From positions 123,337-187,336 of the forward strand of contig NZ_BLAF01000006.1 of assembly GCF_009687885.1 (NCBI RefSeq): a stretch of 64,000 nt of DNA, read 5' to 3'. How positions within the stretch are numbered: position 1 is the stretch's first letter; every line of letters begins with the position of its first letter. The stretch comes from Acrocarpospora pleiomorpha. GTDB lineage: Bacteria; Actinomycetota; Actinomycetes; Streptosporangiales; Streptosporangiaceae. A program made the position numbers and the translations under genes. The notes beneath the pieces were generated by a model. That model searched no databases, had not been told where the DNA came from, and saw nothing but the letters and a program-made list of their open reading frames with translations. Below, piece after piece: positions 25,974-34,580 of this stretch.

Positions 25974-26684
25974 GTGGGCATGCGCGCGCCATTGCTGGTG
26001 TTGTCGATCTGCGGGCTGATCACCGGATGCGCGAGCGCCGCAGGGGAGGCCGGCAGCACTCCGTCGCCGATCGTTCCGCTCCGCGCCCCCGTGGTGATGT
26101 TCATCGGCGACAGTTTCGCCGTGGGCTCGGGCCCGGTGCCCGCCTGGGAGAGTTACGCCGCGGAGACGGCCCGCCTGCTCGGCTGGCAGCTGATCACCGC
26201 GGGCGGCCGGGGCGCCGGATTCGTCGCGACGGGCAAGATCCACCGCACCTTCGGCCAGTCGTTCACGCGGGAGCTGTCCTGGCGGCCCGAGCCCGACCTG
26301 GTCGTGCTCGCGGGCGGCCACAACGACCACAAGGCGGCCAAGGAAGTCCAGCGCGCCGCGGTCACGCTGATCGGCCGGGTCAAACAACGCTGGCCGAGGG
26401 CCAAGGTGGTGCTGGTCGGCCCGATCTGGGTGAAATCACCGCCGAAGGCCGCCTACAAGGTCAGGGACGCGGTCGCGAAAGCCGCCTGGCTCACCGGGGT
26501 GCCGTTCGCCGACCCGCTCCCGCAGAAGTGGCGCAAAGGCGACGCGCTACCCGACGGCACCCACCCCACCCTGGCCGGTCACGACCGGCTGGCCCGCTGG
26601 CTGGTCGCGACCCTGCGATCGCGCGGCGTCGCCCCGGAACAGGGCGGGCCGAGGCCGCTGAGCGGCCCTTACCAGGGGCCGTAG
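25974..26684 (+). CDS. SGNH/GDSL hydrolase lipoprotein
   Basis: This 236-aa protein has a lipobox LITGC (Cys about 19). Block I is GDSFAVGSG (catalytic Ser), block II glycine lies in GGRGAGF, block III is GGHNDHK, and block V is DGTHPTLAGHDRLA (catalytic Asp and His). It is a cell-surface esterase or deacetylase whose substrate, for example acetylated polysaccharide, cannot be told. GTG 25974 with GGAGAG eight bases upstream is preferred to the ATG two codons later. The 3' end overlaps the next, converging gene by 16 bases. Confidence 0.88.
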   Translation: MGMRAPLLVLSICGLITGCASAAGEAGSTPSPIVPLRAPVVMFIGDSFAVGSGPVPAWESYAAETARLLGWQLITAGGRGAGFVATGKIHRTFGQSFTRELSWRPEPDLVVLAGGHNDHKAAKEVQRAAVTLIGRVKQRWPRAKVVLVGPIWVKSPPKAAYKVRDAVAKAAWLTGVPFADPLPQKWRKGDALPDGTHPTLAGHDRLARWLVATLRSRGVAPEQGGPRPLSGPYQGP

Positions 26685-27004
26685 GGACCCTGGCTGCTGC
26701 CGCCGCCGCGATACTCGTTGACGGCCGGCTTCACATCGGCCAGGTAGATCCCGGCGGCGATGACCGAGGCGATGGTGAAGATGTTCAGCATCGCGAAGCC
26801 GACGCCCAGGTAGCCGCTGGCCGAGGCCAGCGTGAAGATCGTGGCCAGGCCGGTGAAGACGAGCCAGAGGTTCTTGGACAGCTTGCCCGCGGCTGGAAAC
26901 GCTTTGGCCGGTGTCTTGATCGCGTGGACCAGGGCCCACACGGACATGCCGAACGCCGCGATGGCGAGGCCCCAGAAGATGTAGTCCAGCAGGCCGTAGA
27001 GCAT
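26669..27004 (-). CDS. DUF2516 membrane protein
   Basis: This 111-aa protein has three hydrophobic segments (about 4-24, 46-64, 66-88) and a Gly/Pro/Tyr-rich tail (GGGSSQGPYGPW). The order LDYIFWGLAIAAF, KTPAKAFPAAGKLSKNLWL and YLADVKPAV matches DUF2516, a conserved small actinobacterial membrane family of unknown role. ATG 27004 has GGAG five bases upstream; a GTG two codons earlier overlaps that site. Confidence 0.88.
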   Translation of the reverse strand: MLYGLLDYIFWGLAIAAFGMSVWALVHAIKTPAKAFPAAGKLSKNLWLVFTGLATIFTLASASGYLGVGFAMLNIFTIASVIAAGIYLADVKPAVNEYRGGGSSQGPYGPW

Positions 27005-27072
27005 CGTCACTCCAGCGTGGTCTAGAACGGACGTCCTCCAGCCTAATGCGTGAGCGGGAGCCGTACAGAAGC

Positions 27073-27107
27073 AGAAAGCGGCCCACTGTGAACGTGGGCC
27101 GCTTTCT
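27073..27107 (-). terminator. Strong hairpin terminator after HbhA-like gene
   Basis: AGAAAGCGGCCCA (27073-27085) and TGGGCCGCTTTCT (27095-27107) form a perfect 13-bp stem with a nine-base loop. It lies six bases past the stop of the minus-strand HbhA-like gene. Confidence 0.9.
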
Positions 27108-27112
27108 GGTGA

Positions 27113-27511
27113 TTAGGCCTTGGTCTTGGCGCGCGGCGTGACCGGCTTCTTGGCCGGGGCACGGCGGGCGCCCGCGGACTCGGCGACCTCTTCCAGCTCG
27201 ACGGCGGCGCCGCCGCTGACCTTGCGCACGACCTTGCGGCCGCGCTTGGCGAGGTCGTCGTAGAGCTCGTTCAGCCGCGAGCTGATCGTCTCCGCATACT
27301 CCCTGGTCTTGCCGGGGAGCTCGCGGGCGTAGCTCCCGGCCCGGTCCTGGACGCGCTCGGCGTATTTCTTCGCGTCGTCCTGGCGGTCCTGCAGTTTGGC
27401 CAGCTGCTCAGGCAGCTCGCGGAGCTTCTCCATCGCGAAGTCGCCGGCGCCGGTGATGGCGTAGAACGGCTTCGACTCGGTGAGCTTCTTCACCTCGGTG
27501 GCGAGGGTCAT
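27113..27511 (-). CDS. HbhA-like coiled-coil protein
   Basis: This 132-aa protein has an almost wholly helical, charged central part (about 25-100: MEKLRELPEQLAKLQDRQDDAKKYAERVQ and on) and a Lys/Ala/Pro tail (RRAPAKKPVTPRAKTKA). This is the layout of mycobacterial heparin-binding hemagglutinin, though shorter (about 199 in M. tuberculosis). Relatives are surface or membrane-associated. No signal peptide is seen, as in HbhA. It lies eight bases past the XRE regulator and shares its direction. Confidence 0.75.
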   Translation of the reverse strand: MTLATEVKKLTESKPFYAITGAGDFAMEKLRELPEQLAKLQDRQDDAKKYAERVQDRAGSYARELPGKTREYAETISSRLNELYDDLAKRGRKVVRKVSGGAAVELEEVAESAGARRAPAKKPVTPRAKTKA

Positions 27512-27519
27512 GATTGGCG

Positions 27520-27942
27520 TTACCCTTCTGGTGTGGCGTGACCGTTTTGCGAGTTGACCGCCCCCAGAGGCTCAGCCGGTGTCGTCGGCTGGGCCTCGTC
27601 GGTTGATGCCGCACGGTTCTCGCGCCGGAACGACTCGTAGATGTCGATCAGCACTTGACGCTGCCTTCCGCTGATCGTCACATCGGCCCGGATCGCGGTC
27701 AGGACGTCGCTGTCCGGCTCGCGCTCCTCGATCAGACCGGCCTGCACGTAGAGCGCCTGAGCGGAGATCTGCAGACCTTTGGCGATCTGGTTGAGGATCT
27801 CCGCGCTGGGCTTGCGCACCCCGCGCTCCACTTGGCTCAGGTAGGGGAAGGACACCCCCGCCTGAGCGGCGAGCTGGCGCAGGGAGATCTTCGCCTGCTG
27901 CCGCTGCTCGCGGATGTACGAGCCGATCTTGGGCAGTTCCAT
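27520..27942 (-). CDS. XRE-family transcriptional regulator
   Basis: This 140-aa protein has an N-terminal Cro/CI-type helix-turn-helix (SYIREQRQQAKISLRQLAAQ, VSFPYLSQVERGVRKPS), then a linker and a C-terminal helix (VLIDIYESFRRENRA). It lies directly upstream of the HbhA-like gene with the same polarity. This pairing recurs in actinomycetes, so it may regulate that gene. A Ser/Thr/Pro-rich tail ends the protein. Confidence 0.85.
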   Translation of the reverse strand: MELPKIGSYIREQRQQAKISLRQLAAQAGVSFPYLSQVERGVRKPSAEILNQIAKGLQISAQALYVQAGLIEEREPDSDVLTAIRADVTISGRQRQVLIDIYESFRRENRAASTDEAQPTTPAEPLGAVNSQNGHATPEG

Positions 27943-28001
27943 ACCCCCAGTCTGCCAAAGGGTGTATGCAATTGCAAACGGGGTGGATAACGGCGGCTAA
28001 C

Positions 28002-28904
28002 TCAGTTGGGAAGCAACCAGAGCATAGGGGCGGACGCGGTAAGAATCACCGATCCGGCCACGATAGCGAAGCGCACGTGGGCCGGGAGCTCGGCACGTGG
28101 CTTGACCAGGCGATTCACCCGCGCCATTACATTCTCACCCGTGGTCGCGCCGAGGGCGCCATGGGGGGTGGCGAAAGCGGCCGCCGTACCGAACCGGAGC
28201 AGGGCGGTGGCCAGGCGCTTGGGCGAGCACTGGCGGCGGGCGCGGTCGTCGGCGGCCATCTCGATCAGCAGGGCCACCGAAGCGTGCGCGTCATGCACAG
28301 TTTTGCACCAGGGCAGCACCCAGCGCAGCGCCGCGAACGGCAGCAGTACCAGATCGTGCCGCTCCCGGACATGAGCGGTCTCATGCGCCAGTACGGCCGT
28401 CAGCTCGTCGGGGCTGAGCAGGCGGAGCGTGCCCGCGCTGACCACCACCTGGGAACGCAGGCCGGGCAGGCAGTAGGCCGCGGCCCCCGGGTGATCGACG
28501 ACCCGCACGCCCGGCACCCTGGGCTCGTCCCGCGCGATCAGCGCCAGCAGCAGCCGATGCCGCCGCCGCGCGCTCAACGTCTGCGCGCCCGCGGCCAGCA
28601 GGACCATCGACAGCACCGAGAACAGCGCCAGACCGGCCATCAGCGCGCCGATCCGCAGGAAGTCATGCGGTTCCCGCAAATGCAGCCCGATGTACGCCAG
28701 GCCGTGCACGACCCCGCGCCCGAACGGCTCCAGCGCGTACGCCAGCAGGGCGCCCGTGCTGGCCAGGCCCCACGTCACGCCGAGGGACTGCCACAGCAGG
28801 ATGGCCGCGCGTGGGGCGCGCCAGGGCCAGCGCGCCGAGGTGAGCCGCCAGGCGCCGACGGCACAGACGGTGGCAAGCGCCGCGAGGGTCGCTGCCGCGA
28901 TCAT
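28002..28904 (-). CDS. M56-family membrane metallopeptidase (BlaR1-like)
   Basis: This 300-aa integral membrane protein has helices near 1-20, 33-58, 86-110 and a last one near 280. The zinc site is HETAHVRERHD (HExxH) in a cytoplasmic or loop segment after ELTAVLA. There is no penicillin-binding sensor domain, which is usual for actinobacterial M56 proteins. ATG 28904 overlaps the stop of the BlaI gene by one base. In BlaR1/MecR1 systems such a protease inactivates the repressor upon a signal. The signal here is unknown. Confidence 0.88.
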   Translation of the reverse strand: MIAAATLAALATVCAVGAWRLTSARWPWRAPRAAILLWQSLGVTWGLASTGALLAYALEPFGRGVVHGLAYIGLHLREPHDFLRIGALMAGLALFSVLSMVLLAAGAQTLSARRRHRLLLALIARDEPRVPGVRVVDHPGAAAYCLPGLRSQVVVSAGTLRLLSPDELTAVLAHETAHVRERHDLVLLPFAALRWVLPWCKTVHDAHASVALLIEMAADDRARRQCSPKRLATALLRFGTAAAFATPHGALGATTGENVMARVNRLVKPRAELPAHVRFAIVAGSVILTASAPMLWLLPN

Positions 28905-29257
28905 TACTCCTCCAGCTCGGTGAGCGCGCGGCGGAGTATCTCGGCTTCGGAGCCGGACACCGCCTGGGCGAAGCGTTGCAGGGCGGCGCTGCGGTCGCCG
29001 GTCATCTCCAGGGCTTCGAGCATGAGCTCGGCCACATAGGCGTCGCGGCTGGCGGCGGGCTCGTAGCGCCAGGCGCGGCCGTCACGGACGCGGGTCAGGA
29101 AACCCTTGCGGGTGAGCCGGTCCAGGACGGTCATGACCGTGGTGGGGGCCAGATCGCGGTCCGCGATCAACCGGCCCACCTCGCGCGCGGTCATCGAACC
29201 GCGCTCCGCCCAGAGAATGTCCATGATGCTGCGTTCAAGCTCGCCAAGACCCTTCAC
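28904..29257 (-). CDS. BlaI/MecI/CopY-family repressor
   Basis: This 117-aa protein has the family winged helix (LGELERSIMDILWAERGSMTAREVGRLI, TTVMTVLDRLTRKGFLTRVRDGRAWRYEP) and a short dimerisation helix bundle. It represses its own operon with the M56 protease and is relieved by proteolysis in the classical system. A 28-base dyad immediately upstream is a good operator candidate. Confidence 0.93.
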   Translation of the reverse strand: MKGLGELERSIMDILWAERGSMTAREVGRLIADRDLAPTTVMTVLDRLTRKGFLTRVRDGRAWRYEPAASRDAYVAELMLEALEMTGDRSAALQRFAQAVSGSEAEILRRALTELEE

Positions 29258-29266
29258 GACATCAGC

Positions 29267-29294
29267 CTACCTGGCGTAGTACTACGTCTTGTAG
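29267..29294. promoter_or_regulatory. Predicted BlaI operator dyad
   Basis: CTAC-(4)-CGTAGTACTACG-(4)-GTAG reads as a 28-base dyad with a perfect 12-base centre (29275-29286) and matching outer CTAC/GTAG. BlaI-type repressors bind TAC/GTA-containing dyads of this kind. It sits 10 bases before the repressor start codon. Confidence 0.7.
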
Positions 29295-29332
29295 AGAGGT
29301 ACCCAGCCCATACGCCAGGCCAGCACTTCAGC

Positions 29333-30118
29333 TTAGGCCACGGCTGACCAAGGGAGGGTAAGTTCGCCCAGCCGCCATCGGGTTGGTCCGCCGAAGGGGG
29401 GTGTGGTGTGGACTGGCCAGGTCTGGGAGAGCAGGTGGGCGGTGCGGATCCAGCGCTGGCGGATGCCGTACGCGGCGAAGGGGGCGCAGGTCGCCCAGGC
29501 GCGGTCCCAGTCGGCGAAGAGACGATTTATCGGGTGGCCGGGGATATTTCGGTGGATGAGGGTTTTTGGGAGGCGGGGGGCGAGGTCGGAGGGGCGGTCG
29601 AGGCCGCCGAACCGCGCGGCGAAGGTGATGATTTTTGGTGATTTTTCGTCCAATGTTGCCCAGACTGCGCGGTGGCCGGCTTCGGAGCAGGTGCCTTCGA
29701 CGAGGATGCCCCTGGGGTGGAGGCTCTGGCGCAACATTTCCCAGTATCGCCAGGCCTCTGGCTCGCCGTATTGGCGCAGGACGTTGAAGGCCCGCACCAG
29801 CATCGGCGGGCGGGTGACGGGTAGCTCGAAACCGCCTCTGATAAAGGTCAGGCCGGGCCGTTCGAAGGGCTTCGCGGCGGCGACCCGGGCCGGGTCGATC
29901 TCCACGCCGACCACCTGAACGTCCCCGGCGACACGTCTCAGCCTGGTGAAAAGCTCATATGTCGTGATGTGGGAGGCGCCGTAGCCGAGATCCACCACGA
30001 GCGGTTCCGCCACCGAGCGCAACAACCCCCCATATCCGGCGGCGATCCAGCGGTCGGTGCGGCGCAGCCGGTTGTGGCCTGTGGTGCCGCGGGTGATCTC
30101 CCCGACCGGCCGCCTCAC
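29333..30118 (-). CDS. Class I SAM-dependent methyltransferase-like protein
   Basis: This 261-aa protein has LVVDLGYGASHITT (motif I, with Tyr in place of the usual Cys/Ala), VVGVEIDPARVAAAKP (motif II acidic Glu) and SLHPRGILVEGTCSE. The C-terminal part has several Trp/Pro segments. GTG 30118 overlaps the SDR stop as GTGA. The fold call is supported by the motifs; no substrate is suggested. Confidence 0.75.
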   Translation of the reverse strand: MRRPVGEITRGTTGHNRLRRTDRWIAAGYGGLLRSVAEPLVVDLGYGASHITTYELFTRLRRVAGDVQVVGVEIDPARVAAAKPFERPGLTFIRGGFELPVTRPPMLVRAFNVLRQYGEPEAWRYWEMLRQSLHPRGILVEGTCSEAGHRAVWATLDEKSPKIITFAARFGGLDRPSDLAPRLPKTLIHRNIPGHPINRLFADWDRAWATCAPFAAYGIRQRWIRTAHLLSQTWPVHTTPPFGGPTRWRLGELTLPWSAVA

Positions 30119-30861
30119 ACCCGATGGACCTTGTGCTGCGCCGCCTGCGCCCGAGGCCGGATGACCAGCCGATCGATGTTCACATGCGCCGGCCGCGTCA
30201 CCGCGAACGCGATCACGTCCGCCACGTCATCGGCGGTCAGCGGATCCGGCACCCCTTCATACACTTTCGCCGCCGCGCTCTCATTCCCCCGGAACCGGGT
30301 CAGCGAGAACCCCTCGGTTCGCACCATCCCGGGCGCGATCTCGATGATCCGCACCGGCTCGCCGCACAGTTCCAGCCGCAACGTCTCGGTCATGGACGTC
30401 TGCGCGTGCTTGGCGGCGCAGTAACCCCCGCCCCCCTCGTACGAGACGAGCCCCGCCACCGACGTCAACATCAGCAGCACCCCGTCCCCGGATTCGATGA
30501 GTTTGGGGAGCAGCGCCCGGGTCATCCGCAGCGAGCCGAGCACGTTCACCTCGTACATGCGCTGCCAGTCCTCGACCCGCCCGGCCGCCACCGGCTCAAG
30601 CCCGATCGCGCCGCCCGCGTTGTTGACCAGCACGTCACAGCGGTCGAGCGAGGCGGCCAGCGCGTCCACCGACTCCGCCGACGTCACGTCCAGCGTGGCC
30701 GGGCGGATCGACGGAACCTCGGCCGCCAGCCGGTCCAGCCGGTCCCGCCGCCGGGCCGCCGCGACCACGTCGTATCCTTCGGCCGCGAGCCGCCGCGCGG
30801 TGGCCTCGCCGATCCCGCTGCTCGCCCCTGTCACCACTGCTGTCCTCGCCATGGGGGTCAT
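30115..30861 (-). CDS. Short-chain dehydrogenase/reductase
   Basis: This 248-aa classical SDR has the cofactor motif TGASSGIGEA, the NNAGG motif, catalytic Ser in LTSVAG, YxxxK-type site YCAAKHA (Tyr-Cys-Ala-Ala-Lys) and a C-terminal PDPLTADDVADVIAF segment, typical of the YdfG-like subgroup that uses NADPH. The acceptor is unknown. An ATG three codons in is an alternative start; neither has a clear ribosome site. It is divergent from mshA. Confidence 0.9.
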   Translation of the reverse strand: MTPMARTAVVTGASSGIGEATARRLAAEGYDVVAAARRRDRLDRLAAEVPSIRPATLDVTSAESVDALAASLDRCDVLVNNAGGAIGLEPVAAGRVEDWQRMYEVNVLGSLRMTRALLPKLIESGDGVLLMLTSVAGLVSYEGGGGYCAAKHAQTSMTETLRLELCGEPVRIIEIAPGMVRTEGFSLTRFRGNESAAAKVYEGVPDPLTADDVADVIAFAVTRPAHVNIDRLVIRPRAQAAQHKVHRV

Positions 30862-30921
30862 CTTAGGGGCGGGAATCTGTCGTAGTTATTCGTGGTTAAT
30901 ACCCGCTTGGAGGTGGTGTGG

Positions 30922-32205
30922 GTGACGCTCGGACGGCGCCGACTGAACCGGGTCGCGACGATCAGCATGCATACGTCCCCGTTGGATCAGCCGGGCACCG
31001 GCGACGCGGGCGGCATGAACGTCTACATCGTGGAGGTGGCCAAACGACTGGCCGAGCTCGGGGTCGAGGTGGAGATCTTCACCAGGCAGACCGCGCGCGA
31101 TCTGCCTCCCGTGGCGGAGATCGTTCCGGGCGTGTCGGTGCGGCACGTGACCGCGGGGCCGTACGAGGAACTGGATCGGGGCGACCTCCCCGGCCAGATG
31201 TGCGCCTTCCTGTCGGGAGTGCTGCGCACGGAGGCCATGTACGACCCCGGCAGGTATGACGTCATCCACTCGCATTACTGGCTTTCCGGGCAGGTCGGCT
31301 GGCTGGCCAAGGAACGCTGGGGACTGCCGCTGATCCACACCATGCACACCATGGCCAAGGTCAAGAACCTGCTGCTGGCCGACGGCGACCGCCCGGAACC
31401 CCCCGTCCGGGTGATGGGCGAGGAGCAGGTCGTGGACATCGCCGACCGCCTGGTCGCCAACACCGTCGCCGAAGCGGATGAGCTCATGTCGCTCTATTCC
31501 GCACCGCCGGAGAAGGTCTCGGTGGTCAACCCCGGCGTGAACCTGACCGTCTTCCAACCGGCCTCCCAAGGCGCGGCCCGGCACCGGCTCGGCCTTCCCC
31601 AGCACGCGGTCGTGCTGCTCTTCGTCGGCCGGATCCAGCCCCTCAAAGCCCCCGACATCCTGCTCAAAGCCGCGGCCCGGATGATCGCCGCCGACCCCTC
31701 GCTCCGCGACCGCCTCGTCATCGCCTGCGTCGGCGGCCCCAGCGGCAACGGCCTGGCCCGCCCTTCCCTGCTCACCGACCTCGCCAGCGAACTCGGCATC
31801 ACCGACGTGGTACGGCTCGCGCCTCCCGCTCCCCAGCACGAGCTGGCCGACTGGTATCGCGCCGCCGACCTGACCGTCGTGCCCTCCCACAACGAATCCT
31901 TCGGCCTCGTCGCCCTGGAGTCCCAGGCTTGTGGCACGCCCGTCGTCGCCGCCTCGGTCGGTGGCCTCAGAACCGCCGTCAAGGATGGTGTCTCCGGCGT
32001 GCTCGTCGACGGACACGACCCCCAGAACTGGGCGAACGCCCTGTCCAGCCTGATCAGGCAGCCCGCCTGGCGGGACTTACTGGCCGCCGGGGCACCCCGG
32101 CACGCGACCGCTTTCGGGTGGTCCGCCACGGCCGCGCGGCTGGTGGAGGTGTATACCGGAGCTATGGCCAAACTGCATCGTGTGCCCGTGGCGGTCAACC
32201 TGTGA
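30922..32205 (+). CDS. mshA: D-inositol-3-phosphate glycosyltransferase (mycothiol step 1)
   Basis: This 427-aa GT4-family enzyme has the N-terminal [22 protein letters not shown] motif region, [30 protein letters not shown] and the C-terminal [21 protein letters not shown] motif (Glu-x7-Glu). MshA transfers GlcNAc from UDP-GlcNAc to inositol-3-phosphate, the first step to mycothiol. GTG 30922, eight bases after GGAGG, is preferred to several upstream GTGs. It is coupled by GTGA to the YbjN gene, a common actinobacterial arrangement. Confidence 0.95.
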   Translation: MTLGRRRLNRVATISMHTSPLDQPGTGDAGGMNVYIVEVAKRLAELGVEVEIFTRQTARDLPPVAEIVPGVSVRHVTAGPYEELDRGDLPGQMCAFLSGVLRTEAMYDPGRYDVIHSHYWLSGQVGWLAKERWGLPLIHTMHTMAKVKNLLLADGDRPEPPVRVMGEEQVVDIADRLVANTVAEADELMSLYSAPPEKVSVVNPGVNLTVFQPASQGAARHRLGLPQHAVVLLFVGRIQPLKAPDILLKAAARMIAADPSLRDRLVIACVGGPSGNGLARPSLLTDLASELGITDVVRLAPPAPQHELADWYRAADLTVVPSHNESFGLVALESQACGTPVVAASVGGLRTAVKDGVSGVLVDGHDPQNWANALSSLIRQPAWRDLLAAGAPRHATAFGWSATAARLVEVYTGAMAKLHRVPVAVNL

Positions 32206-32690
32206 TCGCCGCGGTCGAGGAGGCTTTGAAGGCCGGGGATCTGTCGTACGAGCAGCCCCGGCCGGGCGCTTTTCTCGTCAAACTGCCCGGCCAGCGCAAG
32301 CTCGCCACCATGACCTGGCTGATCGTCGGCGACCAGGCGCTGCACGTGGAGGCGTTCTTCTGCCGCCGCCCCGACGAGAACCACGGCGACTTCTACCGCT
32401 GGCTCCTCACCAAGAACGGCTCGATGTACGGCGTGCACTTCGCCCTCGACCCGATCGGCGACGTCTACCTGGTGGGCCGCGTCCCGCTGCAGGCCATCTC
32501 CGAGGAGGAGATCGACCGCATCCTCGGCTGCGTCCTGACCTATGCCGACGAGTGGTTCGATCGCGCGCTGGAGCTGGGTTTCGCGTCGTCGATACGGCGC
32601 GAGTGGGAGTGGCGTCTCAAACGCGGCGAATCCACGGCGAACCTCGCCGCGTTCGCGCGTTTCGCGGATCCCGGACGGGAATCCGCATAG
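32202..32690 (+). CDS. YbjN domain-containing protein
   Basis: This 162-aa protein has a YbjN/type III secretion chaperone-like fold ([34 protein letters not shown] by pieces, [24 protein letters not shown]). The GTG start at 32202 overlaps the mshA stop. In many actinomycetes this gene follows mshA, but its role in mycothiol synthesis has not been established as far as I know. Confidence 0.85.
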   Translation: MIAAVEEALKAGDLSYEQPRPGAFLVKLPGQRKLATMTWLIVGDQALHVEAFFCRRPDENHGDFYRWLLTKNGSMYGVHFALDPIGDVYLVGRVPLQAISEEEIDRILGCVLTYADEWFDRALELGFASSIRREWEWRLKRGESTANLAAFARFADPGRESA

Positions 32691-32783
32691 CGGCTACGTC
32701 CCGCAGGATTTCGCGGAGCGTTCGCCAGCGGTTCGCGGACCGGGCGGAAGTCGGCGGAGCCGTACCCCGTTAGGATTGCGGCC

Positions 32784-33521
32784 ATGGCGACTTTGGTGCT
32801 GCTGCGGCACGGCGAGAGCGAATGGAACATCAAGGGCCTGTTCACCGGATGGGTGGATGTCACCCTCTCGGCGACCGGTGAGGCCGAGGCCCGCCGCGGC
32901 GGGCACCTGCTCATCGAGGCCGGAGTGCGCCCCGACGTGGTGCATACGTCCCTGCTGACCCGGGCGATTCGCACCGCCAACCTCACCCTCGAAGCGGCCG
33001 ACCTGCTCTGGCTGCCGGTCCAGCGGTCCTGGCGGCTGAACGAGCGGCACTACGGCGCGTTGCAGGGCAAGGACAAGGCGCAGACGCGGGCCGAGTTCGG
33101 CGACGAGCAGTTCATGTTGTGGCGCCGTTCCTACGACACGCCGCCACCGCCCATCGCGGACGACGACGAGTTCTCCCAGGCGGGCGACGCACGCTACGGG
33201 CTGCTTCCGCCGGAGCTGCTGCCCAGGACCGAGTGCCTGAAGGACGTCGTCGACCGCATGTTGCCGTACTGGTATGACGCGATCGTCCCCGACCTGGCCG
33301 CGGGCAAGACCGTCCTCGTGGTCGCCCACGGCAACTCGCTCCGCGCCCTGGTCAAGCATCTGGACGGCATCAGCGACGCCGACATCGCCGCGCTGAACAT
33401 CCCCACCGGCATCCCGCTCCGCTACGAGCTGGACGCCGACTACAAGCCGATCAGCTCCGGCTACCTGGACCCCGAAGCCGCCAAGGCCGCCATCGAAGCT
33501 GTGGCGAACCAGGGCAAGTAG
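32784..33521 (+). CDS. gpmA: 2,3-bisphosphoglycerate-dependent phosphoglycerate mutase
   Basis: This 245-aa enzyme has [10 protein letters not shown] (catalytic His), [34 protein letters not shown] (Glu and His nearby) and [17 protein letters not shown] (second His). It interconverts 3- and 2-phosphoglycerate in glycolysis. Length and motifs are normal. A 93-base spacer separates it from the mshA-ybjN unit, so it may have its own promoter. Confidence 0.95.
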   Translation: MATLVLLRHGESEWNIKGLFTGWVDVTLSATGEAEARRGGHLLIEAGVRPDVVHTSLLTRAIRTANLTLEAADLLWLPVQRSWRLNERHYGALQGKDKAQTRAEFGDEQFMLWRRSYDTPPPPIADDDEFSQAGDARYGLLPPELLPRTECLKDVVDRMLPYWYDAIVPDLAAGKTVLVVAHGNSLRALVKHLDGISDADIAALNIPTGIPLRYELDADYKPISSGYLDPEAAKAAIEAVANQGK

Positions 33522-33760
33522 GGATTTATCCCGCGAGATAGTCCTGTAATTCTCGGTGCCGGAACTGGTAGGCGATGCCGGAGATCCGCAGGAGCCGGCT
33601 TCATAACACCAGTGCAGGAATCCTCCTAGCCGCCAGGGCAGCAGCCCGCGCGCGGCCAGGAGGAACCCGAGATATCGCAAGCCCGCGGCCCCTCCCGTGT
33701 ACAGCCCGCACGTCAATGAGTCCTAATCGCAGCCAAACCGGCCTTACGGCGGTGGCTTTC
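33522..33760. other. Gene-free spacer after gpmA
   Basis: Short open frames here have no ribosome site and no family resemblance. I see nothing functional before the hairpin at 33761. Confidence 0.5.
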
Positions 33761-33799
33761 GCGTAGCCCCCCGACCCCCCGAGGACCGGGGGGTTACGC
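33761..33799. terminator. Hairpin between converging gpmA and phoU
   Basis: GCGTAGCCCCCCG (33761-33773) pairs with CGGGGGGTTACGC (33787-33799) with one G-T pair and a 13-base loop. It can serve both converging genes. Confidence 0.85.
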
Positions 33800-33808
33800 G
33801 TGTTCGGG

Positions 33809-34456
33809 TCAGCTCTCCTGGCGGGAGCCGGTCACCAGGTAGACGACGTCGTGGGCGACGCGGACCGCGTGGTCGGCGTAGCGCTCGTAGTAGCGGCCCG
33901 CGAGGGTGATGTCGATGGCGGCCTCGACGCCGTACTTCCAGTCGGGGGAGAGCAGGACGCGGAAGAGGCGGCGGTGGAGCTTGTCCATCGCGTCGTCGTC
34001 GGACTCCAGCTCCTTGGAGAGCTCGACGTCCCTGGTGGCGATGCAGGTGCCGGTCTTGGTGATCAAGCGTTCGGCGATCTGGCCCATTTCGACGATCGTG
34101 TCCCGGAGCGAGGGCGGGATCGCCGAGTCGGGGTGGCGCAGTCTGGCGATCTTGGCGATGTGTTCGGCCAGGTCGCCCATGCGCTCCAGGTCCGCGGCCA
34201 TCCGCAAGGCGCTGATCACGGTGCGCAGGTCGACCGCGACCGGCTGCTGGGTGGCCATGACCTCGTAGATGGAGGTCTCCACCTCCGCGTACAGCCGGTT
34301 GACCTCCTCGTCCTGGGAGATCACGCTCTCCGCCAGGTGCAGGTCGGAGTCGAGGAGGGCAGTGGTCGCCCGCGACATGGCGGACCTGACCAGGCGGGTC
34401 ATCTCGACCAGCCGGTCGGTGAGGGTATCCAGCTCTTCGTGATAAGCGTCGCGCAT
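33809..34456 (-). CDS. phoU: Phosphate-signalling regulator PhoU
   Basis: This 215-aa all-helical protein has two PhoU repeats with acidic metal-site motifs (ESVISQDEEVNRLYAEVE; RYYERYADHAVRVAHDVV). It links the Pst phosphate transporter to the PhoR/PhoP two-component system and is normally an inhibitor of it. It is divergent from the kinase gene, the standard actinobacterial order. Candidate 11-base PHO-box repeats lie just upstream. Confidence 0.95.
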   Translation of the reverse strand: MRDAYHEELDTLTDRLVEMTRLVRSAMSRATTALLDSDLHLAESVISQDEEVNRLYAEVETSIYEVMATQQPVAVDLRTVISALRMAADLERMGDLAEHIAKIARLRHPDSAIPPSLRDTIVEMGQIAERLITKTGTCIATRDVELSKELESDDDAMDKLHRRLFRVLLSPDWKYGVEAAIDITLAGRYYERYADHAVRVAHDVVYLVTGSRQES

Positions 34457-34478
34457 GCCGTTACCGTATGCGCGCGAC

Positions 34479-34507
34479 TATGAACGAACCTCGACCGGCG
34501 AGTGAAC
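34479..34507 (-). promoter_or_regulatory. Candidate PHO box upstream of phoU
   Basis: On the minus strand GTTCACT, GGTCGAG and GTTCATA start exactly 11 bases apart. The actinobacterial PHO box is built from 11-base direct repeats beginning GTTCACC. The outer two units fit (6 and 5 of 7), the middle one poorly. Confidence 0.45.
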
Positions 34508-34580
34508 TCTTTCGGAAAGGCCATGGTCATGCCCTATCAGGCAGTCGGGCGCACGGAGATTCCCACCTAGCATCTAAATC

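Noticed and set aside
33575-33766. 63-codon plus-strand frame after gpmA
   Set aside because: It has no ribosome site, Arg/Ala-rich composition, and runs into the terminator hairpin.
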